From contig JAFVEU010000208.1 in the NCBI GenBank assembly GCA_017475845.1, positions 1-7,511 of the forward strand: a DNA stretch of 7,511 bases. Direction: 5' to 3'. This DNA comes from Lachnospiraceae bacterium. Lineage in GTDB: Bacteria; Bacillota; Clostridia; Lachnospirales; Lachnospiraceae. Shown here piece by piece: positions 1 through 6,229 of the stretch. Position 1 is the stretch's first letter, and every line of letters begins with the position of its first letter. The notes under the pieces were generated by a model, which did not search any database, was not told where the DNA came from, and worked only from the letters and a program-made list of their open reading frames with translations. Both the position numbers and the translations under genes were made by a program.

Positions 1-1703
1 ATAAGGGGATCGTATACGGTGAGGACATTGCCGGAAAAATAGGCCGCATCGCCGTTTCCCAGCATAACAAATCCGCTTTCCAGCATTATCCCGTTGCAGA
101 TAAAATCCGCCTTCCACTTTTCTTTTAGGTCCGAAGCATCAAGGCATCTGATGTCCGAATGGTCGGTGGAAATGATCTCCATATCTCCAAATCCCACGCT
201 TGAAGTGGAATCCGCTTTAGTGGAGGAAAGTATCAGCGTATCATCATCGATCCACCCGATATCCCTGATCCAGTCGGTCTGCATGTTCCGTAATAAAGGC
301 TTTCCGGGATCCCTATCTTCCGGAGCCATCTCCAGAACACCATAGACATAATCATTGATATCCATGATCCCTCTGAAAGCTGCCTTCTTCCCGTCGGGGG
401 AAAGGACTGCCTCCGTTATTCCCACATCTTCGGATCCGATACTTTCCTTAAAGGAAATCTTTTCCTTCAGCTCTCCGGAACGGATATCAAACTTCAAAAA
501 GCACAGGTCGTTAGTTGAAAGGAAGAAGTAATCCTCCTTCGTCATTGGTCTGTCGGACATGAAGTAATCATCCTCCAGAGTATAGGTCCAGAGTTCTTCC
601 CCCTTGTCCGCATCAAAGCACCTTATCTTATTGGAATCCCAGAAAGCAAAGGTATTGTCATTTAAAAAGTCCGCTCCTTTGATCCCGGAATCTATGTCAT
701 CGAGATAAAGGATCTTCTCATGATCTTCCGTATCCCAAAGAGCGATCACATCCCCTGCGTCCACCACCGCTATCTTCTTTCCGTCGCTGCTCAGTCTGAA
801 ATACGATACAACTCCCGGCATCCGGTAGTTCCAGGCCGCATGGATATTGTTCCCGTTTTTTCCTTCATAGGCCAGGGATGCTTCTGTCAGAGCCTTTACG
901 GCCTCCGCGGTGACAGGCCGGTCATCCTCCTCATCCGAAGGCAGCGCTTCGAGAGCCAGCTGCAGCGCCGTGATCCGCTGTTCCTTTTCCAGAAGACGCC
1001 TCGACTCGTTGGCAAGATATTTTGACTGGTTCCTTAAGGATTCCAGATAGTTCTTATGTATCTTATCCCTGCTGTAATACATATAGGCACTGAAACCGGC
1101 CATCAGCGCAAGTACCAGGGAGAACCCGGCAAACAGCTGTTTCATCCTGTACGCCCTCCGGCGGTTCATGAGCTCATCATAAGCGCAGCCTATGATGCCG
1201 CTGACCAGCCGGGGAAGCTCTGTCCTTTTTGCTTTACCGGGGGACATCCTGTAATCACATGAAAGCGGCTCCACCGGAATCCTGACAGTCTGCTCATTTC
1301 CGTTCTCATCCTTAACCTTTGTATCCTCATAGGTAAGGATCTCCGGGATCACATCCCGGGGCTCCCCGTTTACCAGCACTGTGAAGACCTGTCTCTTGGA
1401 ATGATTCTTAAGGAAATAATCTATTTCCCTGGGAACCCAGGTAGACTCTTTTGTATTGGTGGAACAGATAACGATAAGATAATCGGCCTCCGAAAGTGCG
1501 TCTGCTATGGAATCGCTGAGGTCACTGGTGATAGGGAGCTCGTCCTTATCCCTAAATATCCGGTCGATCCTTTTGATCCCTGTCTTCTTCCGGATCTTAT
1601 AAGGGATATGAAAGCGCTCCAGCCCTTTATGGACCGCCTCCGCCACCTTATTGTCTTCAGGCGCGTGTTTATACGAAATGAATGCATTATAACGGGTACC
1701 CAT
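1..1703 (-). CDS. TIR domain - transmembrane - beta-propeller protein, C-terminus beyond left edge
   Basis: An open frame runs without a stop from the ATG at 1703 through the left edge, giving at least 567 residues. Residues 4-110 form a TIR domain: box 1 reads YNAFISYKH (5-13), a conserved RIFRDKDELP loop follows (48-57), and W89-V-P-R-E93 matches the helix carrying the catalytic glutamate of TIR NADases such as SARM1. A basic stretch (R181-R183, R186, K188) precedes one hydrophobic helix at about 190-210. Next comes a helical linker (213-255) of the kind that precedes WD40 repeats in nSTAND-type proteins, ending in ALQLALEALP. From about 290 onward propeller-like blades appear, with SSDGKK at 305-310, LWD at 322-324 and SPDGKK at 435-440. 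By the positive-inside rule the TIR domain is cytoplasmic and the propeller outside. Family knowledge suggests NAD+ hydrolysis or TIR scaffolding; the activity is not shown here. The start directly follows the stop of the DHH gene and has a strong ribosome binding site. Confidence 0.9.
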   Translation of the reverse strand, partial: MGTRYNAFISYKHAPEDNKVAEAVHKGLERFHIPYKIRKKTGIKRIDRIFRDKDELPITSDLSDSIADALSEADYLIVICSTNTKESTWVPREIDYFLKNHSKRQVFTVLVNGEPRDVIPEILTYEDTKVKDENGNEQTVRIPVEPLSCDYRMSPGKAKRTELPRLVSGIIGCAYDELMNRRRAYRMKQLFAGFSLVLALMAGFSAYMYYSRDKIHKNYLESLRNQSKYLANESRRLLEKEQRITALQLALEALPSDEEDDRPVTAEAVKALTEASLAYEGKNGNNIHAAWNYRMPGVVSYFRLSSDGKKIAVVDAGDVIALWDTEDHEKILYLDDIDSGIKGADFLNDNTFAFWDSNKIRCFDADKGEELWTYTLEDDYFMSDRPMTKEDYFFLSTNDLCFLKFDIRSGELKEKISFKESIGSEDVGITEAVLSPDGKKAAFRGIMDINDYVYGVLEMAPEDRDPGKPLLRNMQTDWIRDIGWIDDDTLILSSTKADSTSSVGFGDMEIISTDHSDIRCLDASDLKEKWKADFICNGIMLESGFVMLGNGDAAYFSGNVLTVYDPL

Positions 1704-3218
1704 TCAGAGAACCTCCCTGTAAAGCCCGTCAAAAAGTCTTTTGTTAATGACATAGATATCATGGGGATCATCCTCTCTCACCACGATATAATCTCCCGGC
1801 TCCCCGGAATAATATCTCTCCTCGTCCCATGCGGTAAAGAGCTTGATATGCTCCGTAAGGGGTTTTGCAAATATCCTTACCGATCCGGTACTGAGCACGG
1901 ACCGTGCATATTTCAATACGCTTTTTCTTTCTCCGCTCACTGCGTCGGTTACGCTGGGGTCATATTCAAAGGTCCTGTCAAAAGGTTCCTCCGAATAAGT
2001 ATAGCTGCTCTCCAGCTTCTCCCTCTTTATGGGATATACTTCTCCCTCTATCCCTATCATGATAAAGATGTCTTTTTCAACCCTCAGGTTTATATCACCT
2101 TCCAGAGTCCTTATCATAACCTCTGTGCCTAAGGGGAACAGGCGGCTAAGCTCCGCACATCCCAGGCGCTGCTGCTTCTTCTCATACTTTTTCATGCCGG
2201 AAGTATCGAGAGTGGTCTCCCGGGCATAGATCACCTTATACAGTGAAAAATACTCTTCCAGCCTGCTTTTAAGCTCGTAATTTGCTATATCCTCAAGGTC
2301 CTCTTCTTCCCCGCCGTTCAGCTTCAGAAGCAGCTCCGGTCTTATGGTCCCTCCTGCCTTTGTGATGTGTCCGCCGCCTCCGCCGATGCCCTCGGCAAGA
2401 AAGGCCGCCAGGTCATTTGCATGAACCTCCTTTATACAGCTTCTTACAGAGAATTTGACCTCTCCCGAGCTCACATAATAGGCAACACAGATATCCACTC
2501 CTACTGTCTCAAGGGCAAGATCGCTTATGACTCCAAGTATGTTCGGATCGCACCACTCCGCCCTTATTAAGAGATAGCGGTTTTCTTCATGATACTCATT
2601 ATTCAGGATCGCCTTTCCGGTTATCTTCAGTTCATCAAGGGAAATACCGGAATTGCACATTTCAGTGATAATGCTCTTATTTGTGATAAGCCGGTCCCGC
2701 ATATCCCTGTCCAGGGGATGGGAGATCTCGGAAAGCCTGTTTGTATCCGTATATAAGCCGTAGTAAAGAGCTGTGGACAAAAGGATGTCATCATCAATGA
2801 CAACTCCCTCATCCCTCACCATATCCCAGACAACAGTGGCACAGCTCCCGATATTGCTCCTTACTTCACTTAAGGCCGGCAGCTCTTCCCCTGCCCTGTG
2901 GTGATCGATGACCGCCACGTTTTCCGCCTCAGTCAGGGTGACATTCTTCTGCCCGTACTGGCAGTCAACAGTGACCAGAAGCTCCGGAACCTCATTAAAG
3001 TCGGGCGCATAGCTCACGGGGATCTTAAGCCTGTCCATCATGATAAGGAGATTGCTCTTTGTGATCTTGTTCCTGCCCCGGTAGATAAAGCGGGAGCTCT
3101 TCCCCATCTTTTCAAAATAGCGGTGAAGGGCGTATCCCGAGGACAGGGCATCCGCATCCGGATTGTCGTGGCACTGGATAACTATGTTGTTATACTTCAA
3201 TAATTCTCTTAATCGCAT
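1704..3218 (-). CDS. DHH/DHHA1 family phosphoesterase with long C-terminal extension
   Basis: A 504-residue protein whose first 300 residues match the NrnA/GdpP-type DHH superfamily, which hydrolyses nano-RNA, pAp or cyclic dinucleotides with two Mn2+ ions. Motif I is HDNPDADALSS (H17, D21, D23), motif II VTVDCQ (D85), motif III VIDHH (D105-H107), and motif IV GLYTDTN (D158). The DHHA1 substrate-binding domain ends in IGGGGGHITKAGG (278-290). All metal-binding residues are present, so it should be active. NrnA-like enzymes are usually about 320 residues; here about 190 extra residues follow, containing two similar units (367-407 and 447-503), each ending in a Y-x-I then aromatic or Leu then Tyr pattern. 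No membrane, PAS or GGDEF part is present, unlike GdpP. The ATG at 3218 was chosen because an AAGGA site lies 12 bases upstream; the ATG at 3254 would overlap the transporter gene and has no visible site. The substrate is unknown; the coupled TIR gene hints at nucleotide signalling. Confidence 0.9.
   Translation of the reverse strand: MRLRELLKYNNIVIQCHDNPDADALSSGYALHRYFEKMGKSSRFIYRGRNKITKSNLLIMMDRLKIPVSYAPDFNEVPELLVTVDCQYGQKNVTLTEAENVAVIDHHRAGEELPALSEVRSNIGSCATVVWDMVRDEGVVIDDDILLSTALYYGLYTDTNRLSEISHPLDRDMRDRLITNKSIITEMCNSGISLDELKITGKAILNNEYHEENRYLLIRAEWCDPNILGVISDLALETVGVDICVAYYVSSGEVKFSVRSCIKEVHANDLAAFLAEGIGGGGGHITKAGGTIRPELLLKLNGGEEEDLEDIANYELKSRLEEYFSLYKVIYARETTLDTSGMKKYEKKQQRLGCAELSRLFPLGTEVMIRTLEGDINLRVEKDIFIMIGIEGEVYPIKREKLESSYTYSEEPFDRTFEYDPSVTDAVSGERKSVLKYARSVLSTGSVRIFAKPLTEHIKLFTAWDEERYYSGEPGDYIVVREDDPHDIYVINKRLFDGLYREVL
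1712..1718 (-). promoter_or_regulatory. Ribosome binding site of the TIR gene inside the DHH gene
   Basis: The minus strand reads AGGGAGG, with 8 bases between GGAGG and the ATG at 1703. The site lies within the last codons of the DHH gene (encoding Arg-Glu), and the DHH stop TGA abuts the TIR start as TGAATG. This fixes the TIR start and suggests translational coupling of the two genes. Confidence 0.8.
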
Positions 3219-3237
3219 ATCTGTTCCGCTTCCTTCA

Positions 3238-4020
3238 TCATCCCAGCGCCACATCCAGCGCCATCATAAGTGTAAAGCCCAGTGCGAACATAATGACACC
3301 GATATTGGAATGCTCACCGGATGACATCTCCGGGATGAGCTCCTCTACCACCACATAAATCATGGCTCCCGCAGCAAAACTCAAAAGATAGGGCATGGCG
3401 GGCAGGAAAAAGCCCGTCGCCAGAATGGTCAGTGCAGCGCCTATAGGCTCCACCGCTCCCGACAGCACTCCGTCCAGAAATGCTCTTCCTTTGCTCTTGC
3501 CTTCCGCGCAAAGAGGCATGGAGATGATGGCTCCCTCGGGGAAATTCTGAATGGCAATTCCCAAAGCAAGCGCCAGCGCACCCCCTGCCGTGATCATGGT
3601 ATCCCCCGAGATAAAACCCGCATATACCACGCCGACAGCCATACCCTCCGGTATGTTATGGAGAGTGACCGCAAGCACCATCATGGTGGTCTTCTTGAAA
3701 TCAGCCTTCGGTCCCTCCGCCTCCTCTGCGTTCATGTGAAGATGGGGGATCACTGTATCCAAGAGCAGCAGGAATAATATCCCTATCCAGAATCCCACGC
3801 AGGCCGGGATAAAACTAAACTTCCCGAATCCCTCCGCCATCTCCATGGAGGGTATGATAAGACTCCATATGGAGGCCGCCACCATCACTCCCGCGGCAAA
3901 TCCGGTAAGGGCTCTCTGGACCGTGATATCCAGCTCCTTTTTCATGAAAAACACACAGCCCGACCCAAGGGCTGTTCCGGCAAAGGGTATCAGTAAACCC
4001 AATAAAACATCTGTATTCAT
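3238..4020 (-). CDS. ZIP family divalent metal transporter, GufA/ZIP11-like
   Basis: A 260-residue polytopic membrane protein of the ZIP family, importing Zn2+ or other divalent metals into the cytoplasm. About eight hydrophobic helices can be seen. The two metal-site helices carry HNIPEG (121-126) and QNFPEG (158-163), the hallmark of ZIP transporters. GAVEPIGA (188-195) and VVEELIPE (224-231) are typical of the GufA/ZIP11 branch. The loop between helices 3 and 4 is short and holds PHLH (92-95) and acidic residues, a modest metal-binding loop. Length is normal for bacterial ZIPs. The ATG at 4020 has an AAGGA site 8 bases upstream. Its stop is 19 bases before the DHH start, so the two are likely co-transcribed; DHH enzymes need Mn2+, which makes a metal importer a plausible neighbour, though this link is inference. 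Metal preference cannot be read from the sequence. Confidence 0.93.
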   Translation of the reverse strand: MNTDVLLGLLIPFAGTALGSGCVFFMKKELDITVQRALTGFAAGVMVAASIWSLIIPSMEMAEGFGKFSFIPACVGFWIGILFLLLLDTVIPHLHMNAEEAEGPKADFKKTTMMVLAVTLHNIPEGMAVGVVYAGFISGDTMITAGGALALALGIAIQNFPEGAIISMPLCAEGKSKGRAFLDGVLSGAVEPIGAALTILATGFFLPAMPYLLSFAAGAMIYVVVEELIPEMSSGEHSNIGVIMFALGFTLMMALDVALG

Positions 4021-4047
4021 CTCTTACTTCCTTGATCAATGAGTCAT

Positions 4048-4063
4048 GACCCGCCTGCGGGTC
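4048..4063. repeat. Small GC-rich hairpin between the MIF-like and ZIP genes
   Basis: GACCCG and CGGGTC form a perfect 6-bp stem around CCTG, within the 52-base gap. No T-run follows on either strand, so it is not a standard intrinsic terminator; it could slow polymerase or protect an RNA end. An alternative stem TGCGG/CCGCA overlaps it. Confidence 0.35.
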
Positions 4064-4072
4064 CGCAGCATA

Positions 4073-4417
4073 TCAGAAATTATTACCGTTCCATCCCCAG
4101 TCTTCGGAGCCGAAGTACCTGATATACATCCTGTCCGGGGCGATCCCCAGTATATCCTGGTAGATCACTGTAAGCTCCTTTGTCATGCTTGTGTATACCT
4201 CCCGGGATGCATTTCCGAAGATCTTCACTTCTATGAATGCCACCGGCTCCGAATCATCTCCCCTGAAATACATGGGAACATCACCCTCGATGGCAAGCAT
4301 GAGCCAGCCCTCGCTCTTTCCGGGGATAATGGATATGGTCTTTCCGAGCCTTACTTTCAGCTCTCTTTCCTTTTCCTTTGTTACTGTTACATTTGTCTTT
4401 GTTCCGATGAATGGCAT
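4073..4417 (-). CDS. Bacterial MIF-like tautomerase superfamily protein
   Basis: A 114-residue protein, close to the 115 of human macrophage migration inhibitory factor, and probably a trimeric cytoplasmic protein of the tautomerase superfamily. Met1 is followed by Pro2, which becomes the N-terminal catalytic proline after Met removal. K34 in GKSEG aligns with the active-site Lys32 of mature human MIF. PDRMYIRY (94-101) and the C-terminal WGWNGNNF correspond to MIF's PDRVYINY and WNNSTF. The CxxC redox motif of animal MIF is replaced by V-A-F-I after DSEP, so thiol oxidoreductase activity is not expected, while keto-enol tautomerase activity towards phenylpyruvate-like compounds is plausible. 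A very strong site, AAGGAGG, lies 7 bases before the ATG. It sits 72 bases downstream of the sugar kinase and 52 upstream of the transporter in the same direction. Its physiological substrate is unknown. Confidence 0.9.
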   Translation of the reverse strand: MPFIGTKTNVTVTKEKERELKVRLGKTISIIPGKSEGWLMLAIEGDVPMYFRGDDSEPVAFIEVKIFGNASREVYTSMTKELTVIYQDILGIAPDRMYIRYFGSEDWGWNGNNF

Positions 4418-4489
4418 TTTTCTTCCTCCTTTTCTGTTTTAAGAGCTGCGCCGGATAATCCTGCCTGTCTTTCCTCCGCTGCCTGGGGC

Positions 4490-5608
4490 TTACCGGATCT
4501 TTTCCCAGCCCTCCTCTATCTTCTTTCTTATCTCCGGCAATCCGGGAAGTCCGCTTATGGCGTCATAGGACATACAGCACAGCGCACCTGCGGCTGCCGC
4601 ATTTTCCAAAGCCTCAGCCGGGCCTGTTCCTTCCAGAAGGCTGGTAAGAAAGGCTGCAATGCTGATATCTCCGGCTCCGGTTCCCGAAAGAACCCGCTCG
4701 ATCTTAAAGCTCTTTTCGAAGCTGCAGAAGCCGTTCCACTTTCCGGCATCCAGTCCGAGCCTTTTCCCTGTTTTATCCATTCTATCCGAGGCCAGATAAA
4801 ACATCCCCGGAGCGCCGCACTTTAAGAGCACCGATCCCGCCCCAAGCTCAATGCATTTTTCAGCCAGAGGCCTGATATCATCTTCGATGGAAAGGATCCC
4901 TGTCATGTCGCCGCTGCCCGCCCTGGCAAGAAGTGTATCATATCTTTGACGGTCCAGCATGAAGCAGAGTTCCTCAAAGCTCGGCACAAAGAAATCCACA
5001 AAGGGAAGAGCACCGGAGAGGATCTCCTTCCAGTCCGCCTTTCCCGCTTCGCTGTCCGGATCCACCGCGGCCATATCAAGGCTTGTAGCTATGCCCTTTT
5101 CCTTCATCCTGCGCAGCATACCGGTGAGATTCCTTCCTCCCTCTTCGAACATCTTCCTCATAAGAGTGGGATAGCCGAAATGGAAAAGCGCCACGTCCTC
5201 CAGAGCATCCTCCGTTATCTCCGTCCCGTCAAAGGAATCGTTGGCTCCGGGGCAGTGGAGGAAAACGCGGTCAACCCCCGGCGCCGCAATGACCACGGAA
5301 TAGCTTGTACTCTCTCCATCCTCTGCAATGAGGCCGTCCTCCGCTCCGTGTTCCTCAAGGATATGCCTTATCATGCCGCCGAAGGCGTCATTACCCACCT
5401 TCCCCATGAGCCGTACATCTGCGCCAAGCCTCTTCATTCCAAGACCTGTATTGGCCACGGCTCCGCCGGTATGAACATCGGGAGCCGACATATGTATGAG
5501 CTTTCCCGGCTTCAATATCTCCGAAAGCTCCTTAACCTTCCCGGTGTTTTCCGGAAACACCGGAGTGATATCAATGCAGATATGCCCTGCGACAACAGCC
5601 TTTTTCAT
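4490..5608 (-). CDS. PfkB family carbohydrate kinase
   Basis: A 372-residue ribokinase/PfkB-family kinase, transferring phosphate from ATP to a sugar or nucleoside hydroxyl in the cytoplasm. The N-terminal strand AVVAGHICIDITP (4-16) and HTGGAVANTG (46-55) form the sugar-binding part, and GKVGNDAFG (69-77) is the PfkB signature 1 region. GTGAGD (309-314) is the anion hole with catalytic base D314; the following residues ISIAAF differ from the usual xFxAGF. It is longer than LacC or FruK (about 310), with added residues around 225-245 and 275-300. The ATG at 5608 is preferred: AAAGGA lies 8 bases upstream, whereas the in-frame ATG at 5617 overlaps that site. It is first in the minus-strand cluster and is divergent from a class II aldolase, which suggests a shared sugar pathway. 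The sugar cannot be assigned; nucleoside kinase activity is also possible. Confidence 0.92.
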   Translation of the reverse strand: MKKAVVAGHICIDITPVFPENTGKVKELSEILKPGKLIHMSAPDVHTGGAVANTGLGMKRLGADVRLMGKVGNDAFGGMIRHILEEHGAEDGLIAEDGESTSYSVVIAAPGVDRVFLHCPGANDSFDGTEITEDALEDVALFHFGYPTLMRKMFEEGGRNLTGMLRRMKEKGIATSLDMAAVDPDSEAGKADWKEILSGALPFVDFFVPSFEELCFMLDRQRYDTLLARAGSGDMTGILSIEDDIRPLAEKCIELGAGSVLLKCGAPGMFYLASDRMDKTGKRLGLDAGKWNGFCSFEKSFKIERVLSGTGAGDISIAAFLTSLLEGTGPAEALENAAAAGALCCMSYDAISGLPGLPEIRKKIEEGWEKIR

Positions 5609-5665
5609 AGTATACATCCTTTCAGATCAGGCCGGCAGTTTCCGTCCTTAACGTGATCTCTTCTG

Positions 5666-5671
5666 ATTATA
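5666..5671 (-). promoter_or_regulatory. Probable -10 element of the sugar kinase promoter
   Basis: The minus strand reads a perfect TATAAT 57 bases upstream of the kinase ATG. The best -35 match is only TGACTT at a spacing of 18, so the promoter may be weak or activator-dependent. The 13-bp palindrome at 5678-5690 lies within the spacer. Confidence 0.5.
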
Positions 5672-5677
5672 CTATGA

Positions 5678-5690
5678 TTTGGACGCCAAA
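5678..5690. repeat. Palindrome TTTGG-ACG-CCAAA in the kinase promoter spacer
   Basis: A perfect 5-bp inverted repeat with a 3-base centre lies between the -10 and the weak -35 of the minus-strand promoter. The position is that of a repressor operator. No specific regulator can be named. Confidence 0.4.
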
Positions 5691-5722
5691 AGTCACATTT
5701 TGATTAAATTTGCCTGATTTTA

Positions 5723-5750
5723 TTGTATTCTTGAATTCATGTGATATAGT
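5723..5750 (+). promoter_or_regulatory. Probable extended -10 promoter for the leader ORF, EAL fragment and aldolase
   Basis: TTGTAT (5723-5728) and TATAGT (5745-5750) are separated by 16 bases, and the -10 is preceded by TG and one base, giving an extended -10. Transcription would begin near 5757, just before the inverted repeat at 5758-5799. It is the only good plus-strand promoter seen ahead of the aldolase. Confidence 0.5.
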
Positions 5751-5757
5751 GGTATCA

Positions 5758-5799
5758 GTACAATGATCATCGGGAGCTTCGGATTTCTGATCATTGTAC
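5758..5799 (+). repeat. Perfect 12-bp inverted repeat, likely 5' mRNA hairpin or operator
   Basis: GTACAATGATCA (5758-5769) is the exact reverse complement of TGATCATTGTAC (5788-5799). The 18-base loop can fold further around C-UUCG-G (5777-5782) with A75-U84, G74-U85, G73-U86 and G72-C87 (last two digits of 57xx), interrupted by one G-A mismatch. It starts about 8 bases after the predicted -10, so it would form the first 42 bases of the transcript. The base after the second arm and the following bases are not T-rich, so it is not an intrinsic terminator. It ends 7 bases before the GGGGAG ribosome site. Confidence 0.7.
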
Positions 5800-5820
5800 C
5801 GTGAACGGGGAGATAATATC

Positions 5821-5910
5821 ATGATCTATTACGACCATTTACCCTTAGACAGGGAAATACTCCCTGGAGCACTGGCAGGAAAAGAGCAGATCCGTAAGAG
5901 CCATGAATAA
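5821..5910 (+). CDS. Short 29-residue ORF, possible leader peptide or broken gene start
   Basis: An ATG 8 bases after GGGGAG opens a 29-codon frame that ends in TAA at 5908-5910. The peptide starts MIYYDHLPLD and matches no family I recognise. It overlaps the ATG of the EAL fragment by 8 bases in the +1 frame, an arrangement that could couple their translation. Alternatively it is the original N-terminus of the EAL protein, separated from it by a deletion or frameshift: a single +1 shift between about 5849 and 5907 would join the two frames. It has the best ribosome site in this transcript. A real peptide is possible but unproven. Confidence 0.35.
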   Translation: MIYYDHLPLDREILPGALAGKEQIRKSHE

Positions 5911-6184
5911 TCTCCTTTCCATTGACGACTTCGGAAGCGGCATCAACACCTTGGAAAAAGTGGATCTCATGCTGTCCGATATCATAAAGCTTGACATATC
6001 TTTAATATCCGGCATAGATCATATACCTGAAAAGCAGGATAATGTAAGATTTCTTGTGAAACACTTCCACTCAAAGGATATTTTAGTGATAGCAGAAGGG
6101 GTAGAGCAGAAAGAGGAATTCGACTGTCTTGTGGATCTCGGCATAGATTTCTGTCAGGGCTTCTATCTGGCGCGTCCCGCCTGA
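5903..6184 (+). pseudogene. C-terminal half of an EAL domain (c-di-GMP phosphodiesterase remnant)
   Basis: This 93-residue frame matches the second half of an EAL domain, the cyclic di-GMP phosphodiesterase. Visible motifs in order are SIDDFGSG (6-13), IKLD (28-31), AEGVE (64-68) and CQGFYLARP (84-92), with normal spacing and a natural end. The first half of the domain, including the EAL motif itself, the Asn-containing metal-binding strand and the first conserved Glu, is absent, so hydrolysis is not expected. The frame upstream of the ATG, open from 5849, also reads like the helix that normally precedes DDFGSG (SLEHWQEKSRSVRAMNN), so homology appears to extend beyond the start codon until a TAG at 5846-5848. 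No good ribosome site precedes the ATG at 5903. Intact motif conservation suggests recent decay or retention as a c-di-GMP-binding or accessory fragment. It lies 45 bases upstream of the aldolase start on the same strand. Confidence 0.8.
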
Positions 6185-6214
6185 TCCCCGTTTCATAATA
6201 GCGATACAGTAAGC

Positions 6215-6220
6215 AGAGGA
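6215..6220 (+). promoter_or_regulatory. Ribosome binding site that selects the aldolase start
   Basis: AGAGGA ends right at the ATG at 6221, which leaves no spacing for that codon, but stands 9 bases before the in-frame ATG at 6230. The second ATG is therefore the better start. Confidence 0.6.
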
Positions 6221-6229
6221 ATGAAGAAT

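Noticed and set aside
1401..2132. 243-codon open frame on the plus strand
   Set aside because: It lies antisense across the TIR and DHH genes, both of which have clear domain motifs; the peptide has no recognisable family.
3219..3254. Upstream start for the DHH protein adding 12 residues
   Set aside because: It would overlap the transporter gene, has no visible ribosome site, and the added residues lie before the normal first strand of the DHH domain.
4048..4063. Intrinsic terminator between the MIF-like and ZIP genes
   Set aside because: The stem is only 6 bp and no T-run follows on either strand, so it is kept only as a hairpin.
4046..4825. 259-codon open frame on the plus strand
   Set aside because: Antisense to the MIF-like gene and the end of the kinase gene, whose family motifs are clear on the other strand.
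4946..5656. 236-codon open frame on the plus strand
   Set aside because: Antisense to the PfkB kinase, with no family resemblance and no ribosome site of note.
5664..5719. Four TGATT words in the divergent region
   Set aside because: Spacings of 11, 26 and 14 bases are not helically regular and the word is expected often in AT-rich DNA.
5758..5799. Intrinsic terminator in the divergent region
   Set aside because: The second arm is followed by CGTGAACGGGG, not by T residues, and a ribosome site follows directly.
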